Source: Malus domestica (Eukaryota > Streptophyta > Magnoliopsida > Rosales > Rosaceae). From it: a stretch of 64,000 bases of DNA. Where the stretch lies: contig NC_091665.1 in NCBI RefSeq assembly GCF_042453785.1, forward strand, positions 28,692,501 through 28,756,500, given 5' to 3'. Shown one piece after another: positions 57,691 through 64,000 of the stretch. How positions within the stretch are numbered: the first letter of the stretch is position 1; the number at the start of each line of letters is the position of its first letter. The translations under genes and the position numbers were made by a program. A model generated the notes under the pieces. That model was not told the origin of the DNA, did no database searches, and worked only from the letters and a program-made list of their open reading frames with translations.

Positions 57691-58343
57691 TTGCGTCTCC
57701 CCCTTCGCTGATTTCGATTAGCACGGTCGTGGAACATCAGAAACAAGAAGAAACGCCGAACAAAACACATTTGTCATAAACGACGACAACATACTAGTCA
57801 CACAACATATTCTCCAGAGTAAATTGCCCAATTTCAACAAAATTCCAACACCAGATTGCACAGGTTAACTATACAACTTGGTAAAATCAGAGTTAATACT
57901 ATTTAAAAACTTTGACAAGAAAGAAAACAGGTAATATCCATGAGTTTTACTAGCAGAGAGATTATTTAGACATAGCTGTCAATCAATAATTTCCTCAATA
58001 GCACTAGGTTGAGCTTCCCTCAACTTGAAAACACTTTCAATAACCGAGAGTTCTGTGGCAATGGTGTCTAGCCCACAGAATGCTGTCCAGTCGTTCACTA
58101 TCATCCGAGAGTTTTGTTGAAATTGGGCAATTTACTTTGGAAAATATGTTGTGCGATTAGTATGTTGTCGTCGTTTATGACAAATGTGTTTTGTTCGGTG
58201 TTTCTTCTTGTTTATGATGTTCACGACCGTGCTAATTGAAATCAGCAAAGGGGGAGACGGAGGACTGCGTACAACTAAGGTTTCTTCCTTTTTTTTTATT
58301 TTAGTTTTAATTTTTCAGATTTTATGTTTATTTTATCTTAATA
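57613..58343. mobile_element. Long inverted-repeat (hairpin) element, about 730 bp, with trapped coding fragment
   Basis: Left arm 57613-57845 and right arm 58110-58343 are inverted copies of about 230 bp. They share on opposite strands the words GACAAATGTGTTTTGTTCGG, CACGACCGTGCTAAT and AATTGGGCAATTTACT. The 260 bp loop contains an ATG-started minus-strand frame of 42 codons (about 57976-58105) that looks like real protein sequence but that I cannot assign. It shares its left arm with the right arm of the element at 56385, so the two form a compound structure. Confidence 0.68.
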
Positions 58344-59403
58344 TATTTACATACAGGCCTTTATGCAAATCGATCTCCATTTTTTTTTAAATAGGGATTA
58401 GGTGCAGGGCCCACTCTACATTCAATTTCAACGATCCGAACTGTCTATTTTGTAAGTCTCGATTCATAGATCATCCTTGCAAAAATTCAATTCAATCTAA
58501 AACCATTTGCCTATTTAATTATTAAGATCAAATTTCATTGTTTCTTGTATAACAAAATATTCGTTTATTTTTTTTAATCCAATTAGATGTCTTAAGTATT
58601 TCCGATTTGGTTAATATTTTACAATGAATATATATATAGGAAGCCTTTAAGAGAATGGATTTCTATGTTTGTCCAAAACCAGAAGTCGTGAAACTAGCCG
58701 TGTAAAACATCCAACCACTACCAATATATATAGGGATATTTTGGATGCGGTCCCTAATCCTTAACATTCTTTGATTAAAACCTTAATAATATTCAAAATT
58801 TGATCAAGGTCCCTTGACTTTGTACACCTCATTATATTACTATTAATATTTATAGTTTTATAGTTTTGACATTAATTGTTTGATATTTTATAAGATTTAT
58901 AATCATATAAATCTAAAATCTCTCATTATAATACTATTAGAAACGGTTACAATAAAAAAATCCAAACATTTTAACATTTTGATTGAATAAATGGATAAAA
59001 ACTATGTAAAAATAAGAAATAATAAATGGCAAAAGAGTGTATCCATAGTGTTAAAAAAATTGGTACATTTTACAAAACAATTGGTACATTTCACATATAA
59101 CAAAGTGATACATTAATAAAGAAAAATGGATACATTAGAAATAAATTAGGGTACAGATAAAAGATTAAAAATTATGAATACAAATGAATTTTTAAAAATA
59201 TAGGCGCTAAAAGAAATTAATACATGGGTACAAAATAAAACTAAGAAGAAAATACTATAAATTTAAAAAAAAATGTTGCAAATTAAAAGTGAGTACAAAC
59301 TAAAAATATAAATATATGATACAAAGTTTAGGCATAAAACATAAATACACCATATGTAATTTTTCTATCATTGATTAAATATACAATGTCATGTGAGGGT
59401 ATA
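58344..59403. other. AT-rich spacer with probable old MITE sequences
   Basis: Phrases such as 'gcagggcccac' near 58405, 'gatattttggatgcggtccc' near 58734 and repeated 'tacattt'/'gatacatta' words at 59050-59140 look like decayed MITEs, but I could not pair their ends. No gene is supported. Confidence 0.4.
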
Positions 59404-60211
59404 TGTGGATGCAAATTTCTTCCTCCTTGATCTTGGACAATTTTGCACCTACAAAACAATTAACACCTTTGGTTAAGGCCAAGAGCCTCACGTGCCCACT
59501 ATGAATGGGGGGGCTTTGGCCGAAGAACCTCCGATGCCAAAGTTAGAATTTAGAGAGAAAGAGTGTTTAGAGAATTTTGGAACTTTTGCCAAAGTGTTGG
59601 CATGAATATTTGGTGAAAATAGGAGCCTATTTATAGGGCTAGGTTGGTTCACTTTAGAGAGGAACGTGGCCGGCCACTTAGTAGGCTTTTTAGGTTTTGT
59701 TTTGGTTTAATTAGGCAATTAATTGGCTAATTAAACATAAAAGGAAATGTTTTGGTGGTTATGGAATTTATTGGCTAATAAAAAGGAAGGAATGGTGAAA
59801 AAGGTAGAAAAAAAGTGATGGATTAGGTTTTGAAATGGGGATAGCCGGCCCTTTAGTGACTTTTAGGTTTGAATGGGTGTTTCAATTTGATAATTAAGGG
59901 ATTGATTAGGTAATTAATCCCTTAATTAGTCAATTTTTAGGAAATTTGAAAGGAATATATTATTTAGCTAATTGATTAGCTAAATAATGGAATATAAAAC
60001 ATATTAAATAAATTAGGTTTTGGGAATTACCTTATAGAAAGGATTTGATGAAATAGGCTTTAAATTGTTACCTATTTTGGGCACTTTTGACTTGGTTGAA
60101 AGATGATTGCCCACTGCTCGTGCGTAGGAATCCCGGTATGCCTCAAGGGTATTTTTGTCCTCTTTTGTCCAAAAAACCACGTGGCGCCTAGTGAATATTT
60201 TTGGCTCCACA
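59404..60211 (-). repeat. 3' LTR of the Tat-like gypsy element
   Basis: Read on the minus strand, it starts TGTGGAGCCAAAAATATTCA and probably ends TTTGCATCCACA, giving about 808 bp with TG...CA ends. A TATA box (CCTATAAATAGG) lies at about 59626-59637. The adjacent minus-strand sequence GGTGTGGGGGCATT fits a polypurine tract. The right-hand target duplication lies outside the window, so the left end is provisional. Confidence 0.65.
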
Positions 60212-60460
60212 AATGCCCCCACACCTGTTGGGCTGCTCGTAGAAAAGGGTAGCAGGTGTAGAGATCTTCTTGCTTTAGGAAACTTAGGACTGCTTTCTAT
60301 TTTGATGTAGATTCTCTCTTTAATAGGAAATTAGATCCTTATAGGAAAGGGAAATAAATTTCTCTCAAAGCCTGTTTAAGTCCACCTTAAGTGGGTTATT
60401 AAATCAACTTTGGAGAGCGATTTATTCTACCCTACAAGAGAGAGATAGCTTAGAGGATAT

Positions 60461-62151
60461 TTGTTCCCCATCCTCAGCAATCTTCTACATCTTGCCTATG
60501 CAAATGACTGTCTTTCGTTGCTTTCTTCATCTTTTTCGTGCCGCACTGAGGTAAGAAAAAAATTAATTTTCCTTGTCTTCTTTTTGAATGGTGCTACTGC
60601 GGGGCAGCCGTCGGAGTGGTGCGGCATGTCAACTGGCATGGGCCGATGAGGTATTGTGGCAGGGACCATTGCTTTAAGCTGCTCAACTTGGCTAGAACCA
60701 AGGGTAGCTTGTGTGGCTGGGGCCGCGAATTGTGGCGCTGGGGCGCAGTACTAGGCGAGTCGCATGGCTCATGTCCTTTTAGGCTTTTGGACATGACGCG
60801 AGCTAGGCCGGTGATTGAGAGAAATGAAGAGATTGCGGGCCTCATGAGCTGCTGGAATGTTGGGTTGAACTCCCCTGCTAGGTACCACGAATGACGTTGG
60901 CAACTTTAACTCTATTCGTCAGGAGAAACGTGGGCTGCTCCCAAAAGAGGAGGTGAATAGGATCAAGGCGGATGCATTAGCTCGTCCAATCACTGTTACG
61001 GATCTTGCTGCAAGTGAAGGTGAGAAAAGGGATCTTCCTTGCCTGCTCAAGAGATGCCGGCTGAGAAAAAACCAAAGACTTCTTTCGTTCGCGCGGGTTC
61101 ACCGACTGCCTCCAGGCTTGTGATTGACTTGAATTTTTCCGAGGGGACGAAAAATGAGGCTGCTAGATCTGAGTATATGGTGCCTGCCATGTCAAGAATG
61201 GCTAGTACGATTGCTGATAGGATTGTTCGGCATAAAGGTCCTGTCATGCCCCTAGTGCTGAATTTTGTACCAAGACGTCTGTTGGGAGCTAAGTCCGGTT
61301 CACCTTTGGAGAGGCTTGCTATTATGAAGAGCGATAAGGTGGATTCTGCTGCTAAAGTGGCACTAAGGCCCATTCCTTATGCTGCTGAGATTGACTCGCC
61401 TGCTGGGAATGAAGAGACTGCTCGCGTAGGCAGCCGTGAGAAATCCACTAAGCCTGCTTCTGCAGAGGCTGCTGAGATCTATGTACTTTTGAAACCAAAT
61501 CTCTTGAAAACATGGACGCTTGTGCCAAGTTTGTTAATGGCGTCAGAAAGGTGTTTGCCCAAACTCGTTTGCGAAACATACGACCCAATTATAGAAGGAC
61601 TGCTCTGCTTGCTATGATGCAGATATAGCAAGGCTGCTAAGGAGACGGTAAATACTATGGCAGATTCTAATCTCGTTGCTTTGAAGGGGTCTCATATGTC
61701 TGCCCCTACTTCTTTGCAGCTTGAGACTGCTCGCCAAAAGATCATTGACTTGAAGACTAAGCTTGATGCGATCCAAGTTAAGCATGAAAGTGCAGAGAAG
61801 GAGATTGGATATTACATACCTCAGATTCAAGATCTTGAGTTTGCAGTTTCTGAGCTTTGTTTCGCTGTTTATGCAAAGGATGAAAAGTTGATTGCTGCTT
61901 ATAATCAAGTGATCCATTTCAAGAGAATCGTCGATAGGCTTGAACCCCAAGTGTTGGAACTTCAAGGTGTACTGAAGATCAACGAAAGTCTGAAGAAGGA
62001 AGTGGATGAGCTGCAGAGCATCCATGTTAGTCTGCTCGAGGAAGATGAGCAGCTGAAAGGTGAAAAAGCTGGGCTCGGGGTTTCGAGACCTTCTCTATTT
62101 CTCTGGAAGACTTACTTGATTTTACTTTTGAGGCTTCCATTGGTGAAGTAG
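60461..62151 (+). pseudogene. Antisense ORF of the gypsy element (coiled-coil protein), probably broken
   Basis: Open pieces at 60461-60649, 61039-61617 (192 aa) and 61657-62151 (164 aa) follow one another on the plus strand, opposite to integrase. The last piece is strongly helical with heptads (ARQKIIDLKTKLDAIQVKHE, VDRLEPQVLELQGVLK), a clear coiled coil. The middle piece has PRRLLGAKSGSPLERL and is rich in Ala and Ser. A possible intron is 60551-60605 (GTAAGA...GGGGCAG). Frame changes near 61490 and 62085 suggest decay or further introns. The function of such ORFs is unknown. Confidence 0.55.
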
Positions 62152-63539
62152 TTGGAGAAGTTAGTGCCCAGGCTGGGGCAGCCGATGGATAAGCGCCGGA
62201 TGAATACCGCTGTTAAGAGCGTCGCAGCTGTTGAAGGTGTGGCGACCGAGTAGTCGTGGGATGTCCAAGCTGCTATAGTCTTCTAGGTAGCCTTTAGGAT
62301 TTTATTTGTTTTTCCTTGTAGCTCTTGTTTTGCTTGAACTTCTTCAGCCTTTGCTAGTTGTTTATAAACATGTTTTCTTTCGTTTTTCTTCATCTTCGCT
62401 TCTTTTGCTCATGCCCTAACCTTTAGACTTGATAGACCAGTGGCAGACATGCTACTTTTTTATAAGCAGACAAGCCCGTGTAGCCTATGCAGCCGTAGGT
62501 GTTGGTGTAGAACTTTGCAAGGTTGTTAGCCATAGGGTTGGCAGCCGGATGCCTTACTTACAGAAGCAGACAAGTCCGCGTAACCACTGGGCTGTTAACA
62601 TTGGCTTTCTCCAATTCCGTAGGTTGCGTAGCAAGTATCACAACACTTTAGGACTTGGTGTAGGTTGTTCCGCGCTTGGCAGAGGTGAAGTTTATCGACT
62701 ACGTAGCATGTCGGCAGTAGATAAAACTTCGTATATGCGCGCTAGCTTGTTTAACCTTTCACAAGAATGTGCGGTTGTATAAGTCTAGCGCAGTTTTACT
62801 GCTTGAAGGGCAAGCCGTAGGTAGTCTTCCAGAATTCGTAGGCTACCTTAGTGCACTCGGTAGCAACTTTAGGGTTCTAGGGCAGTCGTCTGTAGGGTGT
62901 ACTGCATAATGTGCCCCCTCTGTCTCTGGGGTCCGATTCCCCACAGATTAGGCCAAGAGACCCAAAATCCTTCAGTTAGCTAAGCATTGAAAAAGACCAT
63001 TGTGGCTACTTCTAGGAATCTCGGCGCAAGCCATCGTGCATCTAGTTATACTAGGGCAGCCAGGCTCATCCACGTCTGGATATTCGAAGTGTAAAGTTTA
63101 TCCTCCCGTCTTGGAGAGGTGACCCATATGGGTGTCGGGGAATTGGTTTACCCTATCGCACTGGAGAGCAATTAGTTTACCCTTTTGCACTGGAGAGCAT
63201 GGTTGGTCCCTCGGGGGGCGCATTCTTGCGATGAGTCCTTAAGTAGGGCACAATCTTCTTTTGAAGTGCATGAATGATCAGTTGTTGTAAGCATGCAGCC
63301 AAGCCAAGTTGTGATTACTTCTGAATTCCTCATTAAAAAAACGAGTGAAACGAACGAGAACTTGGCTGTAAGGTAGGAACTGCATAACAACTCGATAGTC
63401 CTCGACTTGTGAGGTGGTGCCCGTCGAGCTTTTTGAGTCTTCGGGTTTTGTTGTAGCTGGGGATGAGTTGTTGCTGGTAAGTTACTATTCAAGTGATGGT
63501 CTGCTCATGCTTTTCCTCTGCCAGACCTAAACTTGTGGC
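62152..63539. other. Non-coding 3' region of the gypsy element
   Basis: Between integrase and the antisense ORF lies about 1.4 kb with no recognised domain. The words 'agcagacaag[ct]cc' recur (near 62465 and 62565), as does 'actggagagca' (63162 and 63190), so short internal duplications are present. Small open frames (62429-62782, 63172-63492) are probably chance. Confidence 0.45.
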
Positions 63540-64000
63540 CATCTCCTTACCGTTCGGTTGTTCGTCTTTTGGTGGTGTGATATGCCCATAGACATCCCAA
63601 GAGTTCGTTTAGCCATTTTCCCTTCTTATTGGTGAGGGATTTCTTAAGGCAGTCGAGGATTGTCTTGTTGGATACTTCGGCCTGCCCATTGCCTTGAGGA
63701 TATCTCGGCGTGGACATGTGCTGCTAGATGCCATATTCTTTAGGCACTTTTGTACTAACTCTTTAGCATCTTGGTGCATGGTAGGCCAATAGTAGCCTGC
63801 GTTAAGAGCCTTCTATGCTAAGGATTGGCCTCCAGAGTGGTTTCCACATACACATTTGTGGGTTTGATCTTAGAACTTTCAAGTCGTCGGAAGGCGCTAG
63901 GCAGCGGATATGTGATCCGGTGTGGGATCTTTGGATGAGAATGCTATGACACTTAGGTTGTTGGCTCCATCTTTATGCTTGGTTTGTCAAGATATTCCAC
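63540..64000 (-). pseudogene. Ty3/gypsy integrase fragment with internal deletion
   Basis: The zinc-binding part is visible as CGNHSGGQSLA and GYYWPTMH (about 63770-63850). The C-terminal part of the catalytic core follows as [13 protein letters not shown] and [13 protein letters not shown] (about 63620-63720). These two parts lie almost next to each other at about 63735-63745, although about 90 residues normally separate them. The first two Asp of the DDE triad are therefore missing, while the Glu (in GQAE) remains. A stop interrupts the first part. Integrase cannot be active. Confidence 0.72.

Larger units (their letters stand above)
59404..64000 (-). mobile_element. Ty3/gypsy element (Tat-lineage-like), 3' part, runs off the window
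   Basis: On the minus strand, from right to left, are integrase coding sequence (63540-64000), a long non-coding stretch, an antisense coiled-coil ORF region (60461-62151), a G-rich polypurine tract (about 60215-60225) and an LTR (59404-60211). An extra ORF in antisense between pol and the 3' LTR is characteristic of the Tat lineage of Ty3/gypsy. The 5' portion lies beyond position 64000. Confidence 0.72.

Noticed and set aside
1-64000. A host biosynthetic or defence gene cluster
   Set aside because: Apart from the PMEI-like array, the DUF506 gene and a broken F-box gene, everything recognisable is mobile or viral DNA, so there is no set of co-functioning host genes to propose.

Overview
This is plant nuclear DNA: AT-rich, dominated by nested LTR retrotransposons, SINEs, MITEs and a DNA transposon, with spliced transposase genes and TATA boxes. 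The repeat families and the tandem invertase/pectin-methylesterase inhibitor-like (PMEI) genes are most like those I know from Rosaceae (apple/pear group). That placement is inference; no marker gene here proves it.

Layout. (1) 1-18.8 kb: seven tandem copies of one secreted PMEI-like gene. Copies 2 and 4 are intact (189 aa), five are pseudogenes, and the last is split by a 3.37 kb insertion that itself holds a solo LTR. (2) 20.6-21.5 kb: a GC-rich, intron-less DUF506 gene, the clearest ordinary single-copy host gene. (3) 22.8-29.5 kb: a Tourist-like MITE, a SINE and a Ty3/gypsy-like solo LTR that received two further LTR insertions. (4) 30.4-35.9 kb: a probable three-layer nest, a young gag-only Copia element inside an older Copia-like element inside a hAT-like repeat. 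(5) 36.4-43.0 kb: an inverted SINE pair, then a complete PIF/Harbinger transposon with TTA target duplication, spliced transposase and Myb/SANT-like genes, and a 2.1 kb GT-rich satellite inside its leader intron. (6) 44.6-46.1 kb: a broken F-box gene. (7) 47.6-48.4 kb: a non-coding terminal-inverted-repeat element. (8) 48.8-55.7 kb: a decayed endogenous caulimovirid on the minus strand whose reverse transcriptase core is deleted, with templated filler at the break. (9) 56.4-58.4 kb: related long inverted repeats flanking short gene-like fragments. (10) 59.4-64.0 kb: the 3' part of a Ty3/gypsy element on the minus strand (damaged integrase, long 3' region with an antisense coiled-coil ORF, polypurine tract, 3' LTR), consistent with the Tat lineage.

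Functionally, the host genes are the PMEI-like family (apoplastic inhibitors), the DUF506 protein and the F-box remnant. The rest is mobile DNA. Insertion boundaries could be set to the base in many cases from target-site duplications, giving a relative order of insertion events. The strongest observations are a gene-conversion-like tract between PMEI copies 4 and 6, a mutation hotspot at codon 63 of that family, the Harbinger element with its intronic satellite, the repaired RT deletion in the viral copy, and the antisense ORF of the gypsy element.
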